From: Candidatus Galligastranaerophilus gallistercoris
GTDB taxonomy: Bacteria; Cyanobacteriota; Vampirovibrionia; Gastranaerophilales; Gastranaerophilaceae
Length of the DNA stretch: 15,189 nucleotides
Assembly (NCBI GenBank): GCA_018710795.1
Contig: DVJH01000039.1
Location: 1 to 15,189, forward strand
Direction of reading: 5' to 3'
The translations under genes and the position numbers were made by a program. The notes below the pieces were generated by a model. That model saw nothing but the letters and a program-made list of their open reading frames with translations, was not told the origin of the DNA and made no database searches. Shown piece after piece: positions 7,386 through 15,189 of this stretch (position 1 is the first letter of the stretch; every line of letters begins with the position of its first letter).

Positions 7386-10300
7386 ATGGCAAATTTGATT
7401 GACGCATTAAATAATGCCGGAGTAAGTATTTCATCGGTGCAAAGCAGTACCCCTGCGACTTCGCAGCCGACTCAATCAACCCCGCAAACAGGAGGTTCAA
7501 CTCCGCAAGGATCATCCGATGACAGCTATGTAGATTCAACCGGGCTTGTGGATGATACCGGTTATGATGCTGAAGAAGCTGCAAGACAGGAAAGGCAAGA
7601 TGCGTATGATGCCGCAAAAGAAACCTTGAAACAGGCAATTGCAAACGCAGACCCTGAAACAATGTCGTCTGCGGACGGCGACGCGCTTGCAAGCGCTCTT
7701 TCCGAATTAAGAGCTCTTGATACATCAGGAGTTACAACTGACGGCGCCATTGAAGGCGAAGCGGAAAATCAACAGACAGAGGCCGAAAATTATATTTATA
7801 TGAATCAAGAGGAATACAATGCTATTCTGAATCAAATTGAAGGCTTGAGCCAAAGCTCCACAACCGATATTAATACGTTTTATGACGTCGCGGCGCAATA
7901 TAATGATGCGGTTGCCGCCTATGCAGATTATAAAGCCGGAACAAACACGGAATTCGTTCAAGATGAAGCAAATTTTGTTATGTTGACGGAATCCGATCAG
8001 CAAAAAATGATGGAAGCCCTTGCGACTTCAATGAGCCAATCAATGTCAAATAACGTTAATGAAATATATCAAAGTGATGATTATAAAATCTTAACGGGCG
8101 AAATCCCCGCAACGGATGAAGAAAAACAGCAGGCAAGAGCAAACTTTACCGCAAGAAAAGAAAGCATATCCGAAGCGGGCACGGCATTTAGCGAACTCGG
8201 ACTTCCTCTGCCCGAAAACTGCCAGATAGCGGAAGTTGTCGATTGGGGTTCCGAAGCCAAAGAAGGTGATGTTGCCGCAAACGATTGTATGGATAGAATT
8301 ATCCAGAATTATTTAGCCAAAAACAATTTGGAAGGATATCTGACCCCGGGTCAAGCGTATGATATGATTATGCAATTAAACCCCGATATTTATGAAGATA
8401 TAAATTCGGGACGCGCAATTTATTCGGGCGAGCAGTTCTTATTGCCAGATCCTTCCGCAATAAGAGGTATGGATTCGGTTGAAGAACAAATTCAAAATGA
8501 AATGCTTGCAAATCTTGCTGAGAATAATGAAGATTTCCAAAATATCGTTAACGGTGAAAATGCTGAAAATGCGGATGTGGAATACGATTCCAAAAACAAT
8601 ACGATAACCGTAAAAGACGGCGATAATATTTATGTATTTGATTCTGAAGGAAATACGGTCGAAGATAAAACAACGACCACGGAAGACGTTCAATCAAATA
8701 TTGAAACCGCAATTTCAAGGAGTTTACCAGGAAGCGAATATACATTAAGCGAAAATGGCATTCAGCTTGAAGAAAGCGACAGATCCGGAAGGTTATATGC
8801 TGATTGCGAAATTACCCAAGACGGTGAAACGTACAATGCAAGAGTTGTATATGACCCCGTAACGGGCAAAAGCACCTTTACGGTTCTTGATGAAGAAAGC
8901 GAAACCTATCAGGAATTTCTTGAATATGATAATGAAAATTCAACCGTAACTCAATATAATGAAGACGGCGATAAACTTGTTCAAAAAGTAAATGAAGAAG
9001 GAGAAGCCACGGCTTCATATGTATACGGTACGGACGGCAGCCTTAAAGCGGTTACGGACTCGGACGGCAACGAAGTAACTCTTGATGATGTTATGGATGG
9101 CGAAACTATCACATCCGATTTTCAGGCAAGAGCCGTATTGGAACATATCGCAAACGGCGATACCGTTGACGATGCAATCGAACGTGTTCAAAACGGCAAT
9201 TATTCGCCCGATGTTGACGAAGCTTCAGACGATAACGATGATGATAATCCGGAGACGGATGCTGCCGATGATAACAATGCAGAAAGTTCAAAAGAAGAAA
9301 TATTGAGTCATTTGGATGAAAACGCACCCGATGATATTGAATTTGAACAGCAAGAAGATGGTACGTATACGGCAGAATATATTACTTCTGAAAGTGTTTC
9401 GGGTCCTGAAACCAGAACAAAAAGCGTAGTTGAATATGATCCTGAAACCGGTGTAACAACGGTCAGAAGATACGATGTTACAAATAATGAAAATGATGAA
9501 ATACAAGAAGACCAAGAACCTTCAAGCGTCAAAGAATATAATGAAAATACAAATACGGAAACATTTACCTATACATCTACAAGGTATAGAACAGGTGAGG
9601 ATCCCGAAACAGTAGAAGAGGTTTATACAACGGTATATGCCGATGATTCCATGAGCGATGAAGCCATAACAAGAATATCCAAAGAAGAAAACGGCAACCT
9701 CACTTTAGTTACTACAAAAGAAAACGGTGAGCAAACAGGAAAGTATGAGATTGAATACGGTGATAATAATGAAATATCATCGGTTTCAATTACCGGCGAA
9801 AACGGTCTGCAAACGACAATCAATGCCTCCGATATGAAAGATGCTGACGGAAATGCCCTTTCGCAGGATAAAATTGCCAAAATATTTGCGGATATCAATA
9901 GCGGTGACTCGCCAAAAGCTGCATTTCTTCAAAACGGCGCAGATGAAGTATATGAAACCGTTAAGAATGCTAATGTTAAATTGGCTGACGGTTCAACTTC
10001 AAATCAAGTCGAAGAATTTACAAACGGCATAGATGAACTCAAAGGCGTTTGTGTCCCGGGCGTTTCGGATTTCCAAGCCGCAGGTTCTCTTGAATATGAC
10101 GAAGAAACAGGCATATATTCTATGAATTATACGGGAACAAGAGCTCTGGGCACCGGTTCATCGACGGAAGAAGTTAAATACAATGTAACGTATGATCCTG
10201 AAACCGGAATTACAAAATTTGAAGAACTTGATTCAGAAGGCGAAGCCACGGGTGATTATTCCGAGTTTAATTCAAATACAATGACAATGACGGCACAATA

Positions 10301-11774
10301 CGGCAATGCCAAAGAAATTACAACTTGTAAATATGATGAGAATAATGAACTTAAAGGTCTTGGCACAACCCGTGCGGAATATGATGAGAATAATGAACTT
10401 ACAAACGTAACCGTAACCGATGTTAACGGGCGGGCAAAAACAATAACTGCAACGGAATTAAAATCGCTGGGCGTCGGAGCAACTGAAGTTGAAGAAGTAT
10501 TTGCAAAAATTGAGACAGGCGAATTTTCGCCCGAAAATATTTTAACCGAAACTTTCCCTGATTTATTATCCGATCTGGAGCTATCAGGCGAACTTTTAGT
10601 CGACAGAATTCCCGAAGGTTATGCAGAAAGCGGCGGCAATATTGAACCTTCTAAATTCCTTGAAGAATGGGATACTCATGTTGCTGACGGAACATTGCAT
10701 GATTATTTAATAGAAAATCTTGATTCAAATAACATTGGTGAACTTCTTGAATATCTGCAAAGTGAAGAACAACAAGACGGTAATTTCGCATTCGCTAATT
10801 ATTGCAGCCAGATAGATACAAACGGTATGGAATACAGTGGCGATATCAGTACATACATTGCAAGTATTCTTGCAACGGCGGATGTTGAAAATATGACCGA
10901 ATCTCAATATGATGCCTATATTAAAACCATTTCAAACGAAATGCAAATGTGTAATCTAAACAATACGAGTACACCCGCATACTATCTGCTGAATTCGGAT
11001 TCTTCAGAGCTTATGATATCAGATCAGATATTATTTGATGCGGCCGCAAATCTTTATGAAACGGATTCGTATTTATATGAAAATATGTATACAAATATAG
11101 GTGATATTGCAAGACAAAGATTAGATAATGCATATGTAAATACGGCTGTTAACTCTGACGTTGAAGAAAAAAGCGATTATGATACGGCGGTAAAATTGTT
11201 AAGTAATTCACTTAGCGACTCTGACGGTTCATATGTGGCAGATGCTTTTGTTCAAAAAATAACTGACGGTGCAGACAATGAAACCGTCGGCGGAAACAAT
11301 TATAACAGATTGCTTCTTGATGTTGCGCTTAAATATAAGGAAGAAACGGGAGTTTCTTTAATGGATGTATATGAAATTGAAGACAATGCGGATTTATGTA
11401 AATCAATTGTCCGCACATTGTCAACTCTTCATACCACAAACGATAAAACGACAAACGAGCAGGTTGCAGAAATTCTTGCCGATAACCTGTACGGCGCAAT
11501 GAAAGGTGCGGGTACGCATGGCAACGTTATAAGCGCCATACTGGGTAAAGACGGTGATAATTACATGATAGATGATGCACTTTTAAGAGACATAGAAGAA
11601 GCATTTATCAAACAAAGTCATAATGGTGGTACGGGTGGTTATGATCACACATTGTACAAATATGTAAATGATCAATCATCACTTGGTGACAACAGAGATA
11701 TGTATACGAGTCGTATGCACTATACAAATGATAAAATAGGAGAATATCTTGAAGAATTGGGTCTGACAGAATAA
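7386..11774 (+). CDS. Giant acidic modular protein with LysM-like segment and C-terminal annexin-like repeats
   Basis: I do not recognise a named gene for this 1462-residue, Asp/Glu/Asn/Thr-rich, cysteine-poor protein. The N-terminus (MANLIDALNNAG, then a Ser/Thr/Pro/Gln-rich stretch to about residue 45) has no signal peptide, and no membrane anchor or sorting motif is visible. Residues about 60-95 are helical and coiled-coil-like. Residues about 295-355 (DCMDRIIQNYL...LNPDIYEDINSG...GEQFLLPDP) resemble a divergent LysM. Residues about 430-1070 hold three diverged modules, each with a YDP-x-TG motif (Tyr 489, 684, 936). The last 400 residues are mainly helical. Residues about 1268-1350 and 1361-1450 look like two annexin-like repeats, the second with AMKGAGT (1371-1377). 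GGAAAGG (7370-7376) supports the start and a hairpin follows the stop. A surface, adhesive or membrane-binding role is inference. Confidence 0.75.
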   Translation: MANLIDALNNAGVSISSVQSSTPATSQPTQSTPQTGGSTPQGSSDDSYVDSTGLVDDTGYDAEEAARQERQDAYDAAKETLKQAIANADPETMSSADGDALASALSELRALDTSGVTTDGAIEGEAENQQTEAENYIYMNQEEYNAILNQIEGLSQSSTTDINTFYDVAAQYNDAVAAYADYKAGTNTEFVQDEANFVMLTESDQQKMMEALATSMSQSMSNNVNEIYQSDDYKILTGEIPATDEEKQQARANFTARKESISEAGTAFSELGLPLPENCQIAEVVDWGSEAKEGDVAANDCMDRIIQNYLAKNNLEGYLTPGQAYDMIMQLNPDIYEDINSGRAIYSGEQFLLPDPSAIRGMDSVEEQIQNEMLANLAENNEDFQNIVNGENAENADVEYDSKNNTITVKDGDNIYVFDSEGNTVEDKTTTTEDVQSNIETAISRSLPGSEYTLSENGIQLEESDRSGRLYADCEITQDGETYNARVVYDPVTGKSTFTVLDEESETYQEFLEYDNENSTVTQYNEDGDKLVQKVNEEGEATASYVYGTDGSLKAVTDSDGNEVTLDDVMDGETITSDFQARAVLEHIANGDTVDDAIERVQNGNYSPDVDEASDDNDDDNPETDAADDNNAESSKEEILSHLDENAPDDIEFEQQEDGTYTAEYITSESVSGPETRTKSVVEYDPETGVTTVRRYDVTNNENDEIQEDQEPSSVKEYNENTNTETFTYTSTRYRTGEDPETVEEVYTTVYADDSMSDEAITRISKEENGNLTLVTTKENGEQTGKYEIEYGDNNEISSVSITGENGLQTTINASDMKDADGNALSQDKIAKIFADINSGDSPKAAFLQNGADEVYETVKNANVKLADGSTSNQVEEFTNGIDELKGVCVPGVSDFQAAGSLEYDEETGIYSMNYTGTRALGTGSSTEEVKYNVTYDPETGITKFEELDSEGEATGDYSEFNSNTMTMTAQYGNAKEITTCKYDENNELKGLGTTRAEYDENNELTNVTVTDVNGRAKTITATELKSLGVGATEVEEVFAKIETGEFSPENILTETFPDLLSDLELSGELLVDRIPEGYAESGGNIEPSKFLEEWDTHVADGTLHDYLIENLDSNNIGELLEYLQSEEQQDGNFAFANYCSQIDTNGMEYSGDISTYIASILATADVENMTESQYDAYIKTISNEMQMCNLNNTSTPAYYLLNSDSSELMISDQILFDAAANLYETDSYLYENMYTNIGDIARQRLDNAYVNTAVNSDVEEKSDYDTAVKLLSNSLSDSDGSYVADAFVQKITDGADNETVGGNNYNRLLLDVALKYKEETGVSLMDVYEIEDNADLCKSIVRTLSTLHTTNDKTTNEQVAEILADNLYGAMKGAGTHGNVISAILGKDGDNYMIDDALLRDIEEAFIKQSHNGGTGGYDHTLYKYVNDQSSLGDNRDMYTSRMHYTNDKIGEYLEELGLTE
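8674..10595 (+). repeat. Three diverged beta-rich protein modules in the giant acidic gene
   Basis: At protein level the same order recurs three times. A short helix is followed by strands leading to V-x-YDP-x-TG (protein residues 487-493, 682-688, 934-940), an acidic hinge, a strand pair of the Y-x-x-(D/E)(G/N)-x-L type, and a helix containing A-(R/K)-x-(V/I)-(F/L). The YDP starts are 195 and 252 residues apart, so the copies are old and unequal. Nucleotide identity between modules is low. Confidence 0.6.
10330..10401 (+). repeat. Recent 24-base in-frame duplication (48-base period)
   Basis: An identical 24-base sequence occurs at 10330-10353 and 10378-10401. It encodes YDENNEL twice, 16 codons apart (KYDENNELKGLGTTRA then EYDENNELTNVTVTD). 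The exact match against otherwise diverged modules suggests a recent local duplication or gene conversion. Confidence 0.9.
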
Positions 11775-11796
11775 TAAATCCGCTAAAATAAAATTA

Positions 11797-11823
11797 AATG
11801 CCTTCCTTTTTTGGGAAGGCATT
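11797..11823 (+). terminator. Hairpin terminator after the giant acidic gene
   Basis: AATGCCTTCC (11797-11806) pairs perfectly with GGAAGGCATT (11814-11823) around a 7-base loop, 23 bases after the stop codon. The tail AATTTATTAAG is only moderately T-rich, so termination may be incomplete or partly factor-dependent. The stem is the strongest in the window outside the tRNAs. Confidence 0.8.
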
Positions 11824-11884
11824 AATTTATTAAGAATAAATAAAGGTGATGTTTAAATTTTATTTTTGTGTTTAAAATAAATAC

Positions 11885-11890
11885 TATAAT
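11885..11890 (+). promoter_or_regulatory. -10 element for the keto-acid decarboxylase gene
   Basis: A perfect TATAAT lies 26 bases ahead of the ATG, downstream of the previous gene's terminator. No good -35 is found at 16-18 bases (the region is TATTTTTGTG). The promoter may therefore be weak or activator-dependent. Confidence 0.5.
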
Positions 11891-11916
11891 TGTAATAGTT
11901 TATTCGGAGCACAAAA

Positions 11917-13569
11917 ATGAAAACCACGGTTGTTGATTATCTTGTAAAAAAACTTGAATTTCTTGGCATTAACCACATTTTCGGATTACCGGGGGATTAT
12001 AACTTTAATATATTGGATGCAATTATAAAATCAAAAAACGTTGAATGGATAAATTCGACAAACGAACTTAACGCCGGCTACTGCGCAGACGGCTATGCAA
12101 GAATAAAAGGCTATGGCGCTCTCGTTACAACATACGGCGTCGGTGAATTAAGCGCAATAAACGCAATAGCCGGTTCATACGCAGAATCCGTTCCCGTTAT
12201 TCATATAGCGGGTGTTCCCAAAACATCGTTTATTAAAAATAAATCAATTGTTCATCATAATTATTTTGAAGCGGATTATTTTTCATACGAAAATATGTAT
12301 AAATTTGCAGCTAAAACAACCGCATATCTTAACGAAAAAAACGCAAAAGATGAAATAGACAGAATCATTGATGTAATGGTAAATGAAAAACTCCCTGTTT
12401 ATGTTGCTATTCCCGTTGATGTTTGCAATTTGGAAATTGATGATTTCGGATTTGATAAAATAATGATAAATAAATCCGATGAAATAAATTTATCTCTTGT
12501 ATGCAAAAAAATAAAAGAATTTTTTATTAATTCAAAAAATCCGATTATTTTTGCCGATTATCTTGTAAAACGTTTTAATCTTCAAAAAGAACTTGAAACA
12601 ATCATAAAAAACACAAACGCCTCCGTTGCGTCTTTTCTTATGGGAAAGGGCTCGATTAACGAACAAAACCCTAATTATCTGGGTGTTTATATGGGAAATG
12701 TTTCAAATAAAAACCTGCTTGATGCAATTGATGATTCGGATTTAATTATAACTCTGGGTTTTCTAAATGCCGATCTTAATACCTTCGGCTTCAGCACCTT
12801 TAAGGAAAAAACGCCGGATATTTTAATCGAAAAAAACAGAACGATAATTAAAGGTCAGGTTTTTAACAATGTTTTAATTCAAGATGTTGTAAAATATATG
12901 GCTGCCAATTTAAAAGAAACAAAAACTCCTTTATATACAAACAATTTCGGCATAAAATCCTCCCCCGGCGGCAAAATCAAAATCGAATATCTTTTGGATA
13001 AAATTCAAAACTTTTTGGATGAAAACGACGTATTTGTTATGGAAACAGGGCTTATGAGCCTTTCCGGCGCTTTTTTACACCTGAAAAAAGGCATGGAATA
13101 TATATCTCAAACCCTCTGGGGTTCAATCGGCTGGGCGACGCCTGCGGCATTTGGCGTAAATATGGGAACAAATAATAACGTAATTTTATTCACGGGCGAC
13201 GGTGCCCACCAATTGACCGTGCAGGAGCTTGCAAACTTTTTTGAACATGATTTGAAGCCCGTTATATTTTTATTAAATAACAAGGGTTATACGGTTGAAA
13301 GAGTTTTATCAAAAGACCCTGAAGACAAATTTAACGATATTACAAACTGGAACTATTCAAAAATATTGGAAGCATTTTCAAACGGAAAAAAATATTTTTA
13401 TGCAAAGGCCAAAACCTTTGAAGAACTTGATAACATACTTTTACAATTAAAAGAATGCAAAGGAAAAATTTTATCCTATATTGAAATTGAGGCGGATAAA
13501 TTTGATTATACAAAAGAGGGAAAAATTCTTACGGAAAATATGAAAAAATATTCTTCTTCTCTTGATTAA
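11917..13569 (+). CDS. ThDP-dependent 2-keto-acid decarboxylase (indolepyruvate/KivD type)
   Basis: The enzyme decarboxylates a 2-keto acid to an aldehyde in the cytoplasm, using thiamine diphosphate and Mg2+. The 550 residues match the family length. Active-site residues known from pyruvate decarboxylase are all present: D27 (GLPGDYN), E50 (STNELNAGY), H113-H114 (VHHNYF) and E461 (GYTVER). The cofactor motif is complete: G427-D428-G429, then 24 residues to N454-N455. The segment NNKGYTVER...NDITNWNYSKI resembles indolepyruvate and branched-chain keto-acid decarboxylases more than ethanol-forming pyruvate decarboxylase, so aromatic or branched keto acids are likelier substrates. GGAG (11906-11909) sets the start. 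It has its own -10 element and appears monocistronic. Its stop overlaps that of the convergent glycosyltransferase gene. Confidence 0.93.
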   Translation: MKTTVVDYLVKKLEFLGINHIFGLPGDYNFNILDAIIKSKNVEWINSTNELNAGYCADGYARIKGYGALVTTYGVGELSAINAIAGSYAESVPVIHIAGVPKTSFIKNKSIVHHNYFEADYFSYENMYKFAAKTTAYLNEKNAKDEIDRIIDVMVNEKLPVYVAIPVDVCNLEIDDFGFDKIMINKSDEINLSLVCKKIKEFFINSKNPIIFADYLVKRFNLQKELETIIKNTNASVASFLMGKGSINEQNPNYLGVYMGNVSNKNLLDAIDDSDLIITLGFLNADLNTFGFSTFKEKTPDILIEKNRTIIKGQVFNNVLIQDVVKYMAANLKETKTPLYTNNFGIKSSPGGKIKIEYLLDKIQNFLDENDVFVMETGLMSLSGAFLHLKKGMEYISQTLWGSIGWATPAAFGVNMGTNNNVILFTGDGAHQLTVQELANFFEHDLKPVIFLLNNKGYTVERVLSKDPEDKFNDITNWNYSKILEAFSNGKKYFYAKAKTFEELDNILLQLKECKGKILSYIEIEADKFDYTKEGKILTENMKKYSSSLD

Positions 13570-15189
13570 TTTTTCTTATACGCCCTGATTTCAACCGCTC
13601 TGCCGTTTGAAAAGGTTCTGTCCCGATTATAATTTTCAAAGATAAATTCGCATATTTTTTCTCCGAAACCCTTGCAAAATTCATCTTTGCCGTAAATTGT
13701 GTAATCAATGTTTGTAATCAATATGTAATCGGGACCGTTCAATTTTAAATCATTAACTATGTTTTCTTCTCCGATTGCTTCAATGTGATTCGGCAAAAGC
13801 TGATAATATTTCAAATTTGTTTTTCTGTTTGAAAGATAATTAAACATTGCACCTTCGGGCAAAATTAAAATCGTCTTGTCCATTTTGATGTTTTCCATAT
13901 ACGATAAAACCTCTTTTATCGTATACGGGTCCGAATTTGCATCTGTTTTATATATTCCTTTAGGAGTTATGATTTTATTATTTATAAATAAATTTGTGCT
14001 TAAAGAAAAATAAACCGCGTTTAAAATTGCAATTGTTATCATAAAAGACATAAAAAGCTTATTAAAATTTTTATTTTTTATTATCTGTCCGAAAAATAAA
14101 CAAAATGCCATAATGCCGATTGGCATTGTATATGCGGCATATCCTCCGGGGTATGTAAAATTAAATCTTATACATAGAAAAATCTGTATTAAAACCAAAA
14201 ATACAAAAGAAAAATCCAAAAGTTTTTTATTAAAAATTCCCGCAATTAAAATAATAATATTTAAAATACAAATATAATTAAAAAGCTTATATGCCGCAAA
14301 ATCGCCCTTAATAACAAAACAGACAAAAAATATAATGCTCAAAATAAAATTTAAAAAACCAAAAAGCTTATCTCGATTTTTCTTAAGCGGATAATATAAA
14401 ACAATGCAAAAAGTTAAAAACGGAATTAAAAACGAAACCAGCCCCGAAAAATTATATTGAATCCATTCAAAAAAATTGCGCCTGAATATTTTTGCATTGT
14501 AAAAATCCAAAGATTCGGCACTCATAAAGTTTTTTAAAAATTCAAAATAATTTATAAAGTCATTAAAATTAAACCCCTGTACAATTAAAATAGAAAAACT
14601 TAATAATAACGGTGCAAAAAATAAAACGAATGAAATAAAGATATTTTTGAAAGATATTTTCTTATAAAGGCAAAAAATCAAATAAGGAATAATTAAAAAT
14701 ATGTATTCCGCCTTTAGTGCAAAACAGCCCCCGAGAAGAAAAAACGAAGCATAGATATTGAGATTTACGTTTGTTTTATTAAACCTTAAAATAAAATAAA
14801 CGGAAATAAACAAAAAACAAACCGCATAAATAAATGCGTATGAATATCCCGTAACATAATTAAAAATCAATGAAACGTTAAACATTGTAATTAACGTTGT
14901 TATAACGGTAATTTGAAAACTTTTTGTTTCATCCGTGTAATTTCTCAATATTAAATAAATAAAAACGGCGGTTATACAAGAAAAAACGCTTCCCGTTATT
15001 CTTAAAACATCAAGGTTTGAAGAAAAAATTTTCATTATGACCGCATTAATTTGATACGAAAGGGGAAAATATGACAGGAAAATATCTTTAAAAGGAACCG
15101 CCCCGTTTAAAATCGCTTCGCTTGCAAGAAATTCCCTTCCGCAGTCATAATAAAAATCTCCGAATGAAAAATAATTAACGGCAATAAAA
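13566..15189 (-). CDS. Second GT-C type membrane glycosyltransferase, N-terminus cut off by window edge
   Basis: The reading frame is open to the window edge and gives 540 visible residues. The ATG at 15035 is internal: the 51 codons before it encode FGDFYYDCGREFLASEAILNG...VPFKDIFLSYFPLSYQINA, which aligns with the same region of the glycosyltransferase at 5589-7235. By that alignment only about 20 residues are missing. Shared features are D-x-G-R-E, KDIF-x3-(Y/F)-x-PLSY, about ten membrane segments, and a soluble C-terminal domain with LPEG, PDYILITN and YGKDEFCKGF. The role is presumably sugar transfer from a polyprenyl-phosphate donor outside the membrane; the substrate is unknown. The two paralogs are diverged and lie on the same strand about 6.3 kb apart, so this is not a recent tandem copy. 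The stop codon shares TTAA (13566-13569) with the convergent decarboxylase gene. Confidence 0.82.
   Translation of the reverse strand, partial: FIAVNYFSFGDFYYDCGREFLASEAILNGAVPFKDIFLSYFPLSYQINAVIMKIFSSNLDVLRITGSVFSCITAVFIYLILRNYTDETKSFQITVITTLITMFNVSLIFNYVTGYSYAFIYAVCFLFISVYFILRFNKTNVNLNIYASFFLLGGCFALKAEYIFLIIPYLIFCLYKKISFKNIFISFVLFFAPLLLSFSILIVQGFNFNDFINYFEFLKNFMSAESLDFYNAKIFRRNFFEWIQYNFSGLVSFLIPFLTFCIVLYYPLKKNRDKLFGFLNFILSIIFFVCFVIKGDFAAYKLFNYICILNIIILIAGIFNKKLLDFSFVFLVLIQIFLCIRFNFTYPGGYAAYTMPIGIMAFCLFFGQIIKNKNFNKLFMSFMITIAILNAVYFSLSTNLFINNKIITPKGIYKTDANSDPYTIKEVLSYMENIKMDKTILILPEGAMFNYLSNRKTNLKYYQLLPNHIEAIGEENIVNDLKLNGPDYILITNIDYTIYGKDEFCKGFGEKICEFIFENYNRDRTFSNGRAVEIRAYKKN

Noticed and set aside
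8674..10595. RHS/YD-repeat toxin
   Set aside because: There is no regular 20-residue YD period, no RHS core hallmark and no C-terminal toxin or immunity gene. The similarity is limited to scattered Y-D-x-x-(G/N) motifs.
15033..15035. ATG at 15035 as the start of the second glycosyltransferase
   Set aside because: The frame stays open to the window edge, and the upstream codons align with the paralog's D-x-G-R-E loop and KDIF motif.
1..15189. CRISPR arrays, insertion sequences, integrases, toxin-antitoxin pairs
   Set aside because: No regularly spaced repeats, no transposase or integrase motifs and no paired small genes seen on either strand.

Overview
The window is AT-rich bacterial DNA (roughly one-third G+C by eye) using the standard code. 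tRNAs lack an encoded CCA, and most genes have purine-rich ribosome-binding sites. The style suggests an AT-rich, probably anaerobic, host-associated bacterium: a radical-SAM biotin synthase of anaerobe-like type, a 2-keto-acid decarboxylase, GT-C glycosyltransferases, and a giant acidic protein without a signal peptide. Gastranaerophilales/Vampirovibrionia (non-photosynthetic Cyanobacteriota relatives) is my best guess. It rests on general gene style, not on a diagnostic marker, and other gut anaerobes are possible.

Layout. Positions 1-1295 (minus strand) hold a tRNA-Thr(UGU), tRNA-Thr(GGU), tRNA-Tyr(GUA), tuf operon. It is driven by a near-consensus sigma70 promoter, and tuf runs off the left edge. 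Diverging from it, behind its own TTTACA/TATAAT promoter, is an 883-residue protein (1413-4064). It looks like a HerA-family ATPase that has lost its Walker A loop, followed by about 400 acidic, disordered residues and a C-terminal Tudor-like domain resembling the tail of UvrD/PcrA helicases. This is one of the two most interesting proteins here.

Positions 4163-7235 (minus) form a compact cluster in the order GT-C membrane glycosyltransferase, bioB, YhcH-family sugar-anomerase-like protein. The YhcH ribosome-binding site overlaps the bioB stop codon. Divergent from it, 7386-11774 (plus) encodes a 1462-residue acidic protein. It has a LysM-like segment, three diverged beta-rich modules built around a YDP-x-TG motif, and a C-terminal region with two annexin-like repeats, one of which carries the KGxGT calcium-site motif. 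A clear hairpin follows the gene. This is the second protein worth attention.

Positions 11917-13569 (plus) encode a ThDP-dependent 2-keto-acid (indolepyruvate-type) decarboxylase with its full active-site set. Its stop codon overlaps the stop of a convergent gene (13566 to beyond the right edge). That gene is a second GT-C glycosyltransferase, clearly paralogous to the first and missing only about 20 N-terminal residues.

The genes do not form one pathway. They look like a housekeeping translation operon beside vitamin, envelope-glycan and fermentation functions and two unusual large acidic proteins. I see no CRISPR array, insertion sequence, integrase or toxin-antitoxin pair.
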